NCBI RefSeq assembly: GCF_031851795.1
Contig: NZ_CP134696.1
Span: forward strand, 6,882,001 to 6,946,000
DNA length: 64,000 nt
Direction of reading: 5' to 3'
Source of the DNA: Pontibacter sp. G13
GTDB lineage: Bacteria; Bacteroidota; Bacteroidia; J057
The notes beneath the pieces were generated by a model. The model did not search any database. It worked only from the letters and a program-made list of their open reading frames with translations, and was not told where the DNA came from. Below are positions 42,150 through 51,437 of this stretch, piece after piece (the first letter of the stretch is position 1; every line of letters begins with the position of its first letter). The position numbers and the translations under genes are program-made.

Positions 42150-42331
42150 CCACTGAGCCCTCCAAAGTTAACCCACCTCCCACCTCCTACACTCACAAAA
42201 AAACCTCTGTGCCCTCCGTGGTTAACCTACCTCCTACACTCCACAAAAAATACCACTGAGCCCTCCAAAGTTAACCCACCTCCTACCTCCTACATTCCCC
42301 CAAAAAACCACTGAGCCCTCCAAAGTTAACC
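42150..42331 (+). repeat. Tandem array of the dispersed C-rich repeat, four copies
   Basis: Copies of the 24-nt phrase start at 42150, 42204, 42253 and 42308 (steps 54, 49, 55 bp). Three read CCACTGAGCCCTCCAAAGTT; the second reads CCTCTGTGCCCTCCGTGGTT; all are followed by AACC and ACCTCC, with A-runs between units. The second copy is nearly identical to those at 31727 and 33358. It occupies the 392-bp gap between two lipoprotein genes, which holds no gene. Confidence 0.8.
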
Positions 42332-42445
42332 CACCTCCTATTTTTTGGAATGTCCCGAAAATGGATGGAGCATCAGAAATGAGCTTATTCTTGAGAGCCT
42401 CCTAAGATATTTCCTATCTTGTCCGAAATGATGAAATACTGCTCC

Positions 42446-43123
42446 ATGAATCTACTGCGAATGGGCCTGATAGTCCTAGGATTGGGCCTGATGTTGTCCA
42501 GCTGCGATACCCGGATGTCTGCGGAAACCTACAGGGAACTCAATGAACAACTGAATTCCCTCGATCCTAACCTGAATCCCTATTTTTCACAAATAGATAC
42601 CTTACGTCCCACGGCTTGTCGTCAGTCAGAATTGGATGCACACATTGCCTGCGTGATCCAGCAGTTTCAACCATTTCCCCCACCGATCGAGGTAGGGCCA
42701 TTGCCGGAGATTCCGCTCCTCCTGAATACGACCATTCGAGACAGCCTATTCATCATCTGGACGCTTGGGGATCAGGCGTATTTCCAAGATCCGGAGAGAA
42801 TGTACGGGTATTGGAATGGCAAACAGATCGATCAAACCGATCAGTACACCCTCTGTCTGATCATGACTCAGCATCTTGGGGTGACCTACGAACTGGTGAC
42901 AATTGCTCCAACGGGAGCGCGAATCGATCGTGCAGTGCTGGGATCAGAAGGGGGAGATGCCTATTCCATCTTTGGCAAATTGCCCGATGCTCGGCATTTC
43001 GAGACCCAAACCCATGTATTTGATTGGAATGACAACCAGGAAAAAATCGTTTTGGATTCCTCTATGGTGCGCCAGTTTGAGATTCAAGGGGATGGGACAT
43101 TCGCAGAAATATCCGCTCCCTAA
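42446..43123 (+). CDS. Putative lipoprotein
   Basis: 225 residues from the ATG at 42446; upstream ATGs at 42428 and 42431 are alternatives. Signal peptide with lipobox (GLMLSSC, Cys20). The mature part has pairs of Cys (TACRQSELDAHIACVI) and a beta-rich remainder, with YGYWNGKQIDQTDQYTL and ILDSSMVRQF-type strands. No family recognised. It stops 4 bp before the 3' end of the convergent FUSC gene. Confidence 0.58.
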   Translation: MNLLRMGLIVLGLGLMLSSCDTRMSAETYRELNEQLNSLDPNLNPYFSQIDTLRPTACRQSELDAHIACVIQQFQPFPPPIEVGPLPEIPLLLNTTIRDSLFIIWTLGDQAYFQDPERMYGYWNGKQIDQTDQYTLCLIMTQHLGVTYELVTIAPTGARIDRAVLGSEGGDAYSIFGKLPDARHFETQTHVFDWNDNQEKIVLDSSMVRQFEIQGDGTFAEISAP

Positions 43124-43127
43124 ATCT

Positions 43128-44189
43128 CTACAATCCATGCCGTTTCCGACTCGGAGCAGCAATCGGTGGAGCAAATCGATAGAGCAACCATCCGCCCACT
43201 ACCCCTACCAAGCAGCCAATCGCGATATCCAATCCTCGGGCAATCAATGTGCTCATGGATAGATCTACTTCGCTCGGGGAAAACTCATTCAGCAAAATGG
43301 TCAGCGGAGTAATGAAGATGACCGCAAGTCCATAGTTTCTGGAAAGCAGGGTGCCCATTCCAAATTGTAAGATCATGAGTGTTAGGGTGATGGATACGGG
43401 CGTGCGAACCCAGAGTGCCAGCCCCCAAGCTACCACCAGTCCGACCAAGGTACCGATGATTCGGTGAGCGGTTCGCTCCATCACATGCGAGAAACTCACC
43501 CCTTGCATGATGGTCATACAGGAAATCGGAATCCAGTATGGATTTTCCAACTTGAACCACAGGCCGATCCATAGGCAGATAAACATCGCGATTCCCACGA
43601 TGATGGATTCGTAGAGATTGAAGGTCTTGTCTACGGCCACATCGATTTCGGTGGCATTGATCCCGGGAGGGGTGGAGATGAGGCTGTAAATAAACGACAG
43701 GATGCAGGTCGTCATGGTACCCATCGCGATAATTCCCACCTCATGCGGAATTTGATTGGGGGTCGTTGGGGCACAAAAGGCAATCGAAGCCGCCAAGATG
43801 AAGACGAGACTCCGGGGATTGTGCAACTTGTAGTAATTCACCACCCAGTGGATGGCAAAGGAAAAGATCCCGAAAGCCGAGCAGGCAATGAGCCAATGGA
43901 AATTGAACAGCAAGCCCACGGTGTAGGAGCAAATCACCCCGAATCCACAAAGCAGCATGACCAGCATCCGCTTGGCAGTGGTCGTTTCCTCGGGATAATA
44001 AAGGACCATCAGAGCCGTCATAGCGGCGATCAGTCCGTCGTGAAATCGACCAGTGGCGATTCCGATCCACAAAGGCAGACCTAGACACATCGCCTGAAAA
44101 ACAGGAAGGTGCCAGGGAGTAGAGCTATAATGGATCCGAATGAGTTCGCGAAAGGGGGTTCGGGTGCGCTTCTCGACTGAGGAATCCAT
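43128..44189 (-). CDS. FUSC family inner-membrane transporter
   Basis: 353 residues with about ten hydrophobic segments in two groups of five, separated near residues 180-205 (GINATEIDVAVDKTFNLYES). The second group has the FUSC signature: PYWIPISCMTIMQGVSFSHVMERTAHRIIGTLVG in parts, notably ERTAHRIIGTLVG (the ERxxxRxxGTxxG motif of aromatic-acid exporter subunits). The family exports aromatic acids or other organic anions, often with a membrane-fusion partner, which is absent here. Confidence 0.82.
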   Translation of the reverse strand: MDSSVEKRTRTPFRELIRIHYSSTPWHLPVFQAMCLGLPLWIGIATGRFHDGLIAAMTALMVLYYPEETTTAKRMLVMLLCGFGVICSYTVGLLFNFHWLIACSAFGIFSFAIHWVVNYYKLHNPRSLVFILAASIAFCAPTTPNQIPHEVGIIAMGTMTTCILSFIYSLISTPPGINATEIDVAVDKTFNLYESIIVGIAMFICLWIGLWFKLENPYWIPISCMTIMQGVSFSHVMERTAHRIIGTLVGLVVAWGLALWVRTPVSITLTLMILQFGMGTLLSRNYGLAVIFITPLTILLNEFSPSEVDLSMSTLIARGLDIAIGCLVGVVGGWLLYRFAPPIAAPSRKRHGL

Positions 44190-44885
44190 ACGTTTCGGTT
44201 GAGTGAGTGCGCAATATCGGCAAAATGATCGGTTCGATACATGTCGTCATGGAAGATTTACGCTCCATTTTTTCGGGCGTATCTGGGAGGCCTTAGACAT
44301 TGATTCCCTGTTTGGGCGTATCCCGGCGTCGGACAGATTGAAGCCGCTTGGACATATTGGCCGCCGGGTCGGTCCCTTCCGGACTTCGCTATCGCTTCGG
44401 TCGGTGACATTGGGAGAACTTGAGGGAATTGGTCCTTTCATGGACTTAGAATTGGACGGTTTTTTTTGCGTGTTCCACCGACTGAATCCTACAGGCACCT
44501 TACGCCGCTGCTGCCCAACGCTTCTGTGATGAATGCTTCTACCTGATCCAAGTCCTACCGAAGAGTTTTGACTTTTCTCAAGAAAAAATTCGTATGTTTC
44601 GAACATGTTTATCCTTCCGAATTCCCTGTTCGAAGGATTGAACGCTTGTTGAATCAGTACAACCACAACACAATTTTATGAAAGATCCCATTTCTGGCGA
44701 TTTAATTTGCCTTTTCGCAGGGAGCTAAATTTTGCTTCCCAATCCAGCGACCTTAGATGCGTCTGCTCGGATTTTTCCCCTTCTTAAGTATCGCTTTATA
44801 CCCGTTTGCTCATTCCGGAATAGCCAATCAGAATTGGTTTTTGGGAGCTTCATGAGTAGATGGGGCGACTAATTTCTCCATTTAC
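44190..44885. other. Long divergent intergenic region holding element copy 2
   Basis: These 696 bp lie between the FUSC start (leftward) and the TPR gene. The dispersed element occupies 44312-44513 on the minus strand. Elsewhere I see no convincing gene; short frames on both strands lie inside the element and are not conserved between copies. Confidence 0.55.
44312..44513 (-). ncRNA. Dispersed structured element, copy 2 (reverse orientation)
   Basis: Read on the minus strand, the 5' block CAGCGGCGTAAGGTGCC and TGTAGGATTCAGTCGGTGG match copy 1 with two changes. GTCGGTG then pairs with CACCGAC; AGTCC-GGAA-GGGAC is a GNRA hairpin; the 3' stem is CCCGGCG (44368-44362) with CGCCGGG (44328-44322), where copies 1 and 3 have CCCAGCG/CGCTGGG, a compensatory pair change. 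It ends with ATACGCCCAA, as copy 1. Confidence 0.65.
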
Positions 44886-45827
44886 ATGAAAACATCATTT
44901 TTGATTTGGATCCTTTGTTTGACTTCGTTCTTGGCGTACTCGCAAAAGACGACAGAGGAATTTTATTGGAACCAGGCCCTTGAGTTTATTCAACAGGGCA
45001 AGGAAGAGAAAGCCATTGAAGCGGTGAACATGGCAATTTCCTACAATCAGGATGAGCTCAAGTACCATTTATTCAAAGCAAATGCCTACAATCAGATGGG
45101 CAATATGGGGCAAACCCTCCGAACGCTTAATCTGATTTCTGACCAGTTTTCCGAATCTGTGATCTTTTTCCAATTTCGAGCCGATTTCTATTTCGATTAC
45201 AATTATTTCGAAATGGCCGAGCGGGACTATTCACGAGCATTGGAACTATCCCAAGCTGATTCAGTCTCAAAGCACTTGTACGTTCAACGGGGACAGAGTA
45301 GATATTATCAGGTGGACTATGAAGGGGCCTATGAAGATTATCGGGCCTCGTATATGATTGATTCCCAGAATTATGCACTGCTTGTGCACATGGCAGTAAC
45401 TACTGGTGAATTGGACTATCAAACAGAAACCATCGAAATTTTGACCCGAGCCATCGAGATAGATTCAATCAACCTAAGTGCATACCATAATTTGGGGTTT
45501 TGTCTCCAGCGTTGGGAGCGGAATGAGGAAGCAATTCCCTATTTCAACAAAATTCTAGAACGACAGGAAGATGCCTACACGTACAGCAATCGATCCTACA
45601 GCCGCCTCAAAACAGGGGATGTGAAAGGCGCAATGAAGGACGTCCAAAAATCCATTGAGCTAGATCCCAATAACTGCTTTGCCTACCGAAATCGGGGGTT
45701 GATCTATCTGGAAAAAGGAAAAAATGAAAAGGCGTGTCAAGATTTCGAATACTCAGTTGCACTGGGATATACCCGCAAATTTGGCCCTGAAGTAGAAGAA
45801 TTGATTCAAGCACATTGTCAACAATAA
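44886..45827 (+). CDS. Periplasmic tetratricopeptide-repeat protein
   Basis: 313 residues with a signal peptide (MKTSFLIWILCLTSFLAYS). At least seven TPR units follow, e.g. WNQALEFIQQGKEEKAIEA, AYHNLGFCLQRWERNEEA, AYTYSNRSYSRLKTGDVKGA, CFAYRNRGLIYLEKGKNEKA. TPR arrays are protein-binding scaffolds, so the partner is unknown. Single-gene transcript; element copy 2 lies upstream. Confidence 0.82.
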   Translation: MKTSFLIWILCLTSFLAYSQKTTEEFYWNQALEFIQQGKEEKAIEAVNMAISYNQDELKYHLFKANAYNQMGNMGQTLRTLNLISDQFSESVIFFQFRADFYFDYNYFEMAERDYSRALELSQADSVSKHLYVQRGQSRYYQVDYEGAYEDYRASYMIDSQNYALLVHMAVTTGELDYQTETIEILTRAIEIDSINLSAYHNLGFCLQRWERNEEAIPYFNKILERQEDAYTYSNRSYSRLKTGDVKGAMKDVQKSIELDPNNCFAYRNRGLIYLEKGKNEKACQDFEYSVALGYTRKFGPEVEELIQAHCQQ

Positions 45828-46014
45828 TCCATTCATCCAGTGAATGAGGGGTATGTGGTTGGTTTTTAGGAATATATAATTTCTGGGAAGATCGGCTCCC
45901 GACAAAATCTGCCAAGTCTAAATCATCTCCGTCCGCATAATTCCTGCCTATTGAACAGCAATAGGTAGGAATTTTTATCTTAGTAGCCATTCCATCATCT
46001 TCAATCTCACCCAA

Positions 46015-46503
46015 ATGTTTTCCCCGCCTCCTTCTCCCAAAATTGTTGAGCTTCCCAGCAAAAAACTCATAGGGATGTCCCGAACCATGAGCGTTGCCGA
46101 CAACCAGACGACCTCGCTTTTTCAGGGATTCATGCCTCGTCGCAAGGAAATTCAGGGCCAAGTGCGGCCAACAGAAACCTATGCCTTGCAGGTATTTCAG
46201 CCGGATCATTTCCATGCATTTGATCCCACCCGTGCATTCACCAAGTATGCATTGGTGGAGGTTGAGGCTGATAGCCCTATCCCCTTGGGCATGGAACAAT
46301 TCGATCTTCCCGCCGGAAAATATGCGGTATTCAATTATGTAGGACCGGGGGGAGATGGACGGATCTTTCAGTACATCTATGGCGAATGGGTCCCCAAGTC
46401 CGGATATCGATTGGCGGATCGCCCACATTTCGAGGTGCTCGGTCCCAGATACAAACACCAAGATCCCACCTCAGAGGAGGAGATCTGGATTCCCATCCAA
46501 TAG
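46015..46503 (+). CDS. GyrI-like / effector-binding domain protein
   Basis: 162 residues. The start KIVELPSKKLIGMSRTMSVADN and the later ADSPIPLGMEQFDLPAGKYAVF, followed by YIYGEWVPKSGYRLADRPHFEVL, are the hallmark order of the GyrI-like (AraC-type effector-binding) domain. No HTH is attached, so it is a stand-alone ligand-binding protein. Cytoplasmic. Confidence 0.85.
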   Translation: MFSPPPSPKIVELPSKKLIGMSRTMSVADNQTTSLFQGFMPRRKEIQGQVRPTETYALQVFQPDHFHAFDPTRAFTKYALVEVEADSPIPLGMEQFDLPAGKYAVFNYVGPGGDGRIFQYIYGEWVPKSGYRLADRPHFEVLGPRYKHQDPTSEEEIWIPIQ

Positions 46504-46610
46504 GGCTGACTTTGCCAAAGATGAAGCCAATGTTTTCCCTTTGTTAAGAATCCACTCGGAGAATTCATCCGTTGCAGAAACGCCTTATTTTGGGCGCAAT
46601 TTCTGTATCC

Positions 46611-48116
46611 ATGATCCATTTTCGAGCATATTTCCCGATAGTTTTGGTGCTTCTTTTCGGAGCTTGTTCGGCTAATTTGACCAGTCAGGCACCCGATGGA
46701 AGCGCCCTCGCCCAGCAGTATTGCGGCAGCTGTCATGCATGTCCTTCGCCTGAGCTATTGGACAAGAACTCGTGGGAACAGCACATCCTCCCTCGAATGG
46801 GACATCAACTGGGGATGTTTGCCTCGGAGGAAGCGCGGGATCAATTGATACAGGAAGATCCGAATTTTCTAGGGGGATTCTATCCCAATCAGCCCCTCCT
46901 GGATTCCGCGGATTGGCTGGCTATCCAGGCTTATTATCTGGCCGAGGCTCCCGATACACTCCCTTGGGAAACATGGGAGGTCCCGCAGAATCTCCCAGGA
47001 TTCGCTCTCCGAAAACCCCAACTTCAGCTTCAGCCGCCGAGCTCCACCCTCGTCCAATTCGGAGATGCAGGGAGTATTTGGCTGGGAGATGCGCATACCC
47101 AAAGTCTCCTGTCGCTGGATCAAAATCTGCAAGTTCAATCCGCTGCCAAGGTGGCCGAAGGGGCAGTACATCTTCGTGAACAAGAAGACGCTTTGTGGGT
47201 GACAGTCATGGGAAATTTTTCTCCTGCGGATCGCGCGAAAGGATTTATCCTGAAACTCCCCAAAGATCCGGCAGAAGGCGTTTCGCTGCCCATCGAAGGA
47301 TTGAATCGTCCTGTGCATACGAGTTATGGCGATTTGGATGGGGATGGCTGGGAAGATCTGGTGATCAGCGAGTACGGCAAATGGCAAGGGAAATTGAGTG
47401 TACATTATGGCACTGAATCTGGCGAATTTAAGTCTCAGGTACTTCATGCCCAGATGGGGCCCATCAAGTCGATGATGGTGGATCTGGATGGGGATGGCCA
47501 GTTGGATGTGGTGAGCCTATTCGGTCAGGCTCGTGAAGGGATCTATTTCCACCGGAACCTTGGGAACCGGACCTTTCAGACTCAGCCGTTGATTTCGTTC
47601 AGTCCTTCTCACGGTTCGAGTTACTTCGATTTGGTGGATCTGGATGGGGACAGGGATGTAGATATCGTGTATGTAGCGGGAGACAACGCCGATTTTCCGC
47701 CCATTCGCAAGCCATATCACGGCGTGTACACCTTCGAGAATCAGGGCAATCTACAGTTCGAGCAATCTTCGTTTTACCCGATTCCGGGTGCTTACAAGGC
47801 TATTCCGGCTGATGTAGATCTAGATGGAGATTTGGATATGGCGGTGATCTCGTTCTTTCCCGACTACCTGCACAATCCGGAAGGGGGATTTGTGTTGCTG
47901 GAAGCTACTTCAGCGGGATGGGAGCCACACACTTTTGCCGAATCGATCGAGGGGAGATGGATTACCATGGACGTTCAGGACATGGATGAAGATGGGGATC
48001 TGGACTTTATTCTGGGCGCTTTGGCGTTTGAGGCACCGGGATTCCCAAGACTGGTGGAAGCTTGGGCACAGCAAGGACTGCCGTTTGTGGTACTTGAAAA
48101 TCAGGCAGTAGAGTAG
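46611..48116 (+). CDS. Cytochrome-c-type lipoprotein with VCBS/FG-GAP repeats
   Basis: 501 residues from the ATG at 46611. Lipobox FGAC (Cys19). A haem c site, CGSCH (C38-H42), lies in a short cytochrome-like N-domain (to ~120). From ~220 on, at least five FG-GAP/VCBS calcium repeats: DLDGDGWEDLVISE, DLDGDGQLDVVSL, DLDGDRDVDIVYV, DLDGDLDMAVIS and DMDEDGDLDFIL. These form a beta-propeller. The combination of haem with propeller suggests a surface-exposed redox or binding protein. Substrate unknown. Confidence 0.82.
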   Translation: MIHFRAYFPIVLVLLFGACSANLTSQAPDGSALAQQYCGSCHACPSPELLDKNSWEQHILPRMGHQLGMFASEEARDQLIQEDPNFLGGFYPNQPLLDSADWLAIQAYYLAEAPDTLPWETWEVPQNLPGFALRKPQLQLQPPSSTLVQFGDAGSIWLGDAHTQSLLSLDQNLQVQSAAKVAEGAVHLREQEDALWVTVMGNFSPADRAKGFILKLPKDPAEGVSLPIEGLNRPVHTSYGDLDGDGWEDLVISEYGKWQGKLSVHYGTESGEFKSQVLHAQMGPIKSMMVDLDGDGQLDVVSLFGQAREGIYFHRNLGNRTFQTQPLISFSPSHGSSYFDLVDLDGDRDVDIVYVAGDNADFPPIRKPYHGVYTFENQGNLQFEQSSFYPIPGAYKAIPADVDLDGDLDMAVISFFPDYLHNPEGGFVLLEATSAGWEPHTFAESIEGRWITMDVQDMDEDGDLDFILGALAFEAPGFPRLVEAWAQQGLPFVVLENQAVE

Positions 48117-48169
48117 GGGATTTGATCAGGATGATGGACAATTGGCAGTAGGTTATTATCTTTCCTTCT

Positions 48170-48799
48170 TTGAATGGAAGGAAATCACCTTTCGAACCAG
48201 CAGCTGACTATTCACAATTCTGTACCTTGGGCCGCAAGAAACATCACAGCAGAACCTCTATCCTAGAAGCCGCCGTCGAATTGGTGGACCTACAGGGCAA
48301 AGAACATTTTGCCGTCCGAAATCTCGCCAAGCATATCGGCGCTTCCACTCAGCCGATCTATTCCTATTTCCCCGATTTCAAATCGCTGTACGATGCCGTT
48401 TTGGAAGAAATCGGCAAGCTGCACATGGCCTATATCAACAAGCCTTATTCGGAGTATGTCTTCCGAAATATGGGCTTCGGATTTACGCTCTTCGCCAAGG
48501 ATCACCCCAATCTTTTTCAGGCATTTTTTGACGATCACGATCGGAATCGGACCTTCATCGAGGGGTTTCTGAAAGGCCTTCGAATTGCTTTGGACAATGA
48601 CGAACGATTTGACCTGATGAGCAGCCGCGGCAAGGATGTGTTGCTGGACAAAATGTGGACCTTTTGCTATGGCTATGCAAGCCTCATCATCAAGAAACTC
48701 GTGCTGGAAGATTCGGACGAACAGATCAAAGATCGTATCCTCGAAACCGGTCGCGCCATCATTCTCGACACCCTTAAACGAGAGGGGATCATTGATTAG
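48170..48799 (+). CDS. TetR family regulator (TTG start)
   Basis: 209 residues. HTH: RTSILEAAVELVDLQGKEHF, VRNLAKHIGASTQPIYSYF. The C-terminal part is helical with SEYVFRNMGFGFTLFAKDHPN. No in-frame ATG precedes the HTH; an in-frame stop lies at 48149, so the TTG at 48170 is the only plausible start. It is 219 bp upstream of a TonB-dependent receptor whose promoter region carries two abutting palindromes, its likely binding sites. Confidence 0.85.
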   Translation: MNGRKSPFEPAADYSQFCTLGRKKHHSRTSILEAAVELVDLQGKEHFAVRNLAKHIGASTQPIYSYFPDFKSLYDAVLEEIGKLHMAYINKPYSEYVFRNMGFGFTLFAKDHPNLFQAFFDDHDRNRTFIEGFLKGLRIALDNDERFDLMSSRGKDVLLDKMWTFCYGYASLIIKKLVLEDSDEQIKDRILETGRAIILDTLKREGIID

Positions 48800-48967
48800 T
48801 TTTTGGCTGAGATTTGATTGGTTTTCTCTGTGGAATATTTTTGGGGTGAAAAAGGAAAATAGCCAAACCTAGTACGACAATTCCCACTAAAAATGGTTGC
48901 GTAAAAACCTGTCATTTAGACACTTTATTTGGAAAAATAGGGGGTGCGTCACATTTTTTCATTTTTT

Positions 48968-48995
48968 ATAACCATAGTTATATAACCTTCGTTAT
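48968..48995. promoter_or_regulatory. Two abutting 14-bp palindromes (candidate TetR operator)
   Basis: ATAACCATAGTTAT (48968-48981) and ATAACCTTCGTTAT (48982-48995) are both ATAAC-N4-GTTAT, directly adjacent. The right half overlaps the -7 box. Confidence 0.72.
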
Positions 48996-49000
48996 GTTTG
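48993..49000 (+). promoter_or_regulatory. -7 promoter box of the TonB receptor gene
   Basis: TATGTTTG, an exact TAnnTTTG, 18 bp before the ATG at 49019 and overlapping the right palindrome, so operator binding would block it. Confidence 0.6.
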
Positions 49001-49018
49001 CCTAAACCTTAAACAGTC

Positions 49019-51370
49019 ATGGCAAATTTCTTCACTCGTACACTATTGTTTTGGATGATGATTCCGGGAGCCATCTTCGGACAAGACATCACCGGAAAAC
49101 TGAATGGGGTCGTGATCGACCAACAATCTGAAGCACCTGTTCCCTTCGCGCAAGTTTCCCTGGAAGGGACTACCGAAGCCATAGGGACAATGACCGACGA
49201 TCAGGGAAAATTTTCATTGGAGGGCATCCCTGTAGGACGCCACACGCTCAAGGTCGCCACGCCCGGATTTGAGCCACAGCTCGTCTCAGAAGTATTGGTC
49301 TCCAGCGGGCACAATCCGACGCTGAGAATTGCGCTCAAGGAGAAGAGCTACCAATTGGATGAGGTTGAGCTCCGACCTACTGTTGAAAAACAAAAATCCG
49401 TCAATCCACTCTCCACGGTGAGTGCCCAGCAAGTCAGCATGGAGGAAGCCAACCGATTCGCAGGTGGATTTGATGATCCGGCACGAATGGTCTCGTCCTT
49501 CGCAGGGGTAGCCAGCAATGTCGGTGAAAACGGGATTGTCGTCAGGGGAAATTCTCCCAAAGGCGTACTTTGGAGAATGGAAGGGGTAGCCATTTCCAAT
49601 CCGAATCACTTTGCCGAGGTCACGGGATTTGGCGGTGGAGGAATCACGGCACTCAGCAGTAAAATGCTCGCCAATTCGGATTTCTTCACCAGTGCATTCC
49701 CTGCGGAGTATGGCAATGCCCTGAGTAGTGTATTCGATTTGTCCGTCAGAAACGGCAATTCCGATGAATACCAACACAGCATTCAATTGGGGATGTTGGG
49801 GTTGGATGTGGCTTCGGAAGGGCCGATTGTCAAGGGCAAACAGGCATCCTATCTTGTGAACTATCGCTATTCCACCTTCGGAATGATCGATTCTTTCCTG
49901 CCTGCGGATCTATTTGGCATCCAGTATCAGGATCTCGCTTTCAAGATCAACCTTCCCACCAAGGCCGGGACCTTTTCCATCTGGGGATTGGGCTTGCTAG
50001 ATGAAGCCAATTCTGTCCCCGACACGGATACCTCCTATGCCGAAGCCAAATGGCGATATCAGGATGATTGGTCCACCGAAAACAGCGAACTGGGAACTGC
50101 CATCGGGGGGATTACCCACAAGATCTTGGTCAACGAAAAAGGATATGTCAAGACCGTCCTGACGGCCAATGCCAACCGCATCAACGCCCAAAATAGCCAA
50201 CTCGACACTACTTTTGAGCAAAACTGGGTCAAGGACCGCGTGGCCTACGACGCCGTGGATCTGCGCCTGTCAAGTTTGCTGAACTACAAATTCGGTGCAC
50301 GTCACACCAACCGGACGGGGGTGATCATTTCCCACATGGATTATGATTTTCACCTTCAGGAAGCTCCTGAAATCGGAGAATCGCTGGAGACTTTCGCGGA
50401 AGATGCCGGAAGTGCGCAGATGGTTCAGGCATTCACCCAATCCAGCATCCATCTAGGCAAAGTCCAGATCAATCCGGGCATCCATTATCTCTATTTCAAC
50501 CTGAGTGATGCGCATTCCATCGAACCCAGATTGGGCGTTTCCTACCAGTTTCATCCCAAGCATCGTATCAGCGCTGGATACGGACTCCACAGCCAGTTGG
50601 AAAAGCTGAGTTTCTACTTGGCGGATATTCCCACGGACAACGGCATTCACCAATTGAATCAAGACTTGCAACCCGGCAAGGCGCACCATCTGGTATTTGC
50701 CTACGATGCGATGTTGAACGACCATTGGCATGCCCGTGTGGAGCCTTACTACCAAGCGTTGTATGATATTCCAGTGGTGGACAACACCCCATTCTCCATG
50801 ATCAATCTGGTGGACGATTTCTTCATCAATGATGAGCTGGTCAATGAAGGAACCGGGACCAACTATGGAATCGACTTTACCTTGGAGCGATATCTTCACA
50901 ATGGGTGGTTTGGACTGTGGACCCTGTCGCTCTTCGAATCTACCTACAAGGGCGGCGATGGCATCGAGCGAAGCACGCGTTTCAATCGCAATGTGATCGG
51001 CAATTTCCTCATCGGGAAGGAATGGATGATCAAGAACAAGAACATCCTGAGTGCCAGTGTGAAATACACCTATCTGGGCGGCGATCGTCGCAATGACATC
51101 TTGGAGGCGGAATCTTTGGCTTCACATTCGATCGTGGAAGATATGACCAATCCTTTCTCGGTACAGAACCCCGCCTCGAACGTCGCGAGTGTCACTTTTA
51201 CCTACCGGATCAATCATCGGAAATTTGCGAGCCATTGGTCGCTCCAAGTCCTCAATGTAATGGGCGCCAAGGAATATCTCGGCTACCGATACAATTACCG
51301 GGATCACACGCTGGACCTCAATACGGATGTCGTGGTTGTGCCCAATTTGAGCTACAAGTTCGAATTCTAG
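49019..51370 (+). CDS. TonB-dependent outer-membrane receptor
   Basis: 783 residues. Signal peptide, then a carboxypeptidase-regulatory-like domain (about 25-105; GVVIDQQSEAPVPFAQVSLEG, GKFSLEGIPVGRHTLKV), the plug (about 125-245; GIVVRGNSPKGVLWRMEGV, NPNHF, AEYGNALSSVFDL) and a barrel ending in F (VPNLSYKFEF). It imports a large substrate with TonB energy. No SusD-like partner lies next to it, so not a classic glycan locus. Preceded by TetR and its probable operator. Confidence 0.9.
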   Translation: MANFFTRTLLFWMMIPGAIFGQDITGKLNGVVIDQQSEAPVPFAQVSLEGTTEAIGTMTDDQGKFSLEGIPVGRHTLKVATPGFEPQLVSEVLVSSGHNPTLRIALKEKSYQLDEVELRPTVEKQKSVNPLSTVSAQQVSMEEANRFAGGFDDPARMVSSFAGVASNVGENGIVVRGNSPKGVLWRMEGVAISNPNHFAEVTGFGGGGITALSSKMLANSDFFTSAFPAEYGNALSSVFDLSVRNGNSDEYQHSIQLGMLGLDVASEGPIVKGKQASYLVNYRYSTFGMIDSFLPADLFGIQYQDLAFKINLPTKAGTFSIWGLGLLDEANSVPDTDTSYAEAKWRYQDDWSTENSELGTAIGGITHKILVNEKGYVKTVLTANANRINAQNSQLDTTFEQNWVKDRVAYDAVDLRLSSLLNYKFGARHTNRTGVIISHMDYDFHLQEAPEIGESLETFAEDAGSAQMVQAFTQSSIHLGKVQINPGIHYLYFNLSDAHSIEPRLGVSYQFHPKHRISAGYGLHSQLEKLSFYLADIPTDNGIHQLNQDLQPGKAHHLVFAYDAMLNDHWHARVEPYYQALYDIPVVDNTPFSMINLVDDFFINDELVNEGTGTNYGIDFTLERYLHNGWFGLWTLSLFESTYKGGDGIERSTRFNRNVIGNFLIGKEWMIKNKNILSASVKYTYLGGDRRNDILEAESLASHSIVEDMTNPFSVQNPASNVASVTFTYRINHRKFASHWSLQVLNVMGAKEYLGYRYNYRDHTLDLNTDVVVVPNLSYKFEF

Positions 51371-51437
51371 TTGCTACTACACCTAAAGCAGGAGAAAGGG
51401 AATCATTTTTCTCTGCGTTTCCATGAGTCGAAAGAGT

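Noticed and set aside
31460-42331. CRISPR array
   Set aside because: The repeats here are either pure C/A satellite or about 24-nt units with related, A-run-containing spacers; no unique spacers and no cas genes.
45607-46461. 284-residue minus-strand open frame
   Set aside because: It runs antisense across two well-supported rightward genes (TPR and GyrI-like) and shows no family features.
49286-49786. 166-residue minus-strand frame
   Set aside because: Antisense to the TonB receptor plug domain; no family features.
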